In this document: one piece after another, positions 4,936 through 5,158 of the stretch
Numbering within the stretch: the first letter of the stretch is position 1
How the letters are laid out: each line of letters opens with the position of its first letter
Source: Phycisphaeraceae bacterium
Lineage (GTDB): Bacteria > Planctomycetota > Phycisphaerae > Phycisphaerales > Phycisphaeraceae
Direction of reading: 5' to 3'
Length of the DNA: 5,158 bases
Assembly (NCBI GenBank): GCA_016763955.1
Contig: JAESSU010000341.1
Span: forward strand, 1 to 5,158
Position numbers and translations under genes: made by a program
The notes under the pieces: model-generated
Told to the model about the DNA's origin: nothing
What the model saw: the letters and a program-made list of their open reading frames with translations, nothing else
The model's database searches: none

Positions 4936-5158
4936 CTAAATTACCCTGGCCAGATTAATTAGATCAACCACACGATTAACATTGAATTTCTTCATAATGT
5001 TGGCCCGGTGGAGCTGGATGGTCTTTTCACTTCGGTGTAAGTGACTGGCGATTTCACGGCTGGTCTGACCTTCCATGACCAATTTGAGTACTTCGTTTTC
5101 ACGCTGAGTCAGGCTCTGGAGCATTTGCGTGAGCTGCTGGCCTTGTTTCTGACGGGTG
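4936..5158 (-). CDS. FixJ/NarL-type response regulator, C-terminal DNA-binding part (5' end outside window)
   Basis: The frame enters from the right edge and ends with TAG at 4936-4938, giving 73 residues. A Gln-rich linker (RQKQGQQLTQ) leads into a complete LuxR-type helix-turn-helix: LTQRENEVLKLVMEGQTSREIASHL is the first part, with the family Glu in the REN-EVL segment, followed by the recognition helix SEKTIQLHRANIMKKF and the closing helix VNRVVDLINLARVI. The pattern, above all LHRANIMKKF, is closest to the FixJ/TodR subfamily, whose full-length members carry an N-terminal receiver domain phosphorylated by a sensor kinase. That receiver is expected beyond the window and not seen here. 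An ATG at 5124 is internal to this domain linker and is not taken as the start. Its target genes cannot be told from this sequence. Confidence 0.88.
   Translation of the reverse strand, partial: TRQKQGQQLTQMLQSLTQRENEVLKLVMEGQTSREIASHLHRSEKTIQLHRANIMKKFNVNRVVDLINLARVI

Overview
The window is a bacterial chromosomal segment in which every gene I can support lies on the minus strand, so transcription runs from high to low coordinates. From right to left it holds the C-terminal end of a FixJ/NarL-type response regulator (4936-5158), a gene-free but hairpin-rich stretch of about 725 bases (4210-4935), ribonuclease Y (rny, 2596-4209), an exported FKBP-type prolyl isomerase (1696-2475), a second FKBP without a signal peptide (902-1504), a complex spacer (674-901), and the N-terminal two thirds of a YghZ-like aldo/keto reductase (1-673) that runs off the left edge.

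RNase Y with its membrane anchor, coiled coil, KH and HD layout excludes E. coli-type enterobacteria, which use RNase E. The mid-range base composition, the exported FKBP with a Thr/Gln/Pro/His linker and the FixJ-like regulator would fit a Planctomycetota (Phycisphaerae-like) or related lineage. That placement is only an impression from protein style and is weak. Nothing points to a mobile element, phage, CRISPR array or recent transfer.

The core genes serve general cell maintenance: mRNA turnover at the membrane (RNase Y), protein folding outside the cytoplasmic membrane (FKBP with signal peptide), folding in the cytoplasm (FklB-like FKBP) and carbonyl detoxification (aldo/keto reductase). 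The two FKBPs are tandem paralogues, identical at 82 of the last 104 residues, separated by a strong intrinsic terminator. They appear to divide the work by compartment.

The most interesting parts are non-coding. First, the spacer before the aldo/keto reductase has a near-perfect terminator hairpin directly ahead of the ribosome binding site, a 20-codon ORF just before the hairpin, and an upstream copy of one terminator arm that could form an antiterminator. This is the geometry of an attenuator. Second, the region upstream of rny holds a succession of inverted repeats, including a possible three-way junction. It could be a structured rny leader (a possible analogue of the self-sensing RNase E leader) or an independent small RNA. 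Both ideas are inferences from sequence and need comparative and RNA data.
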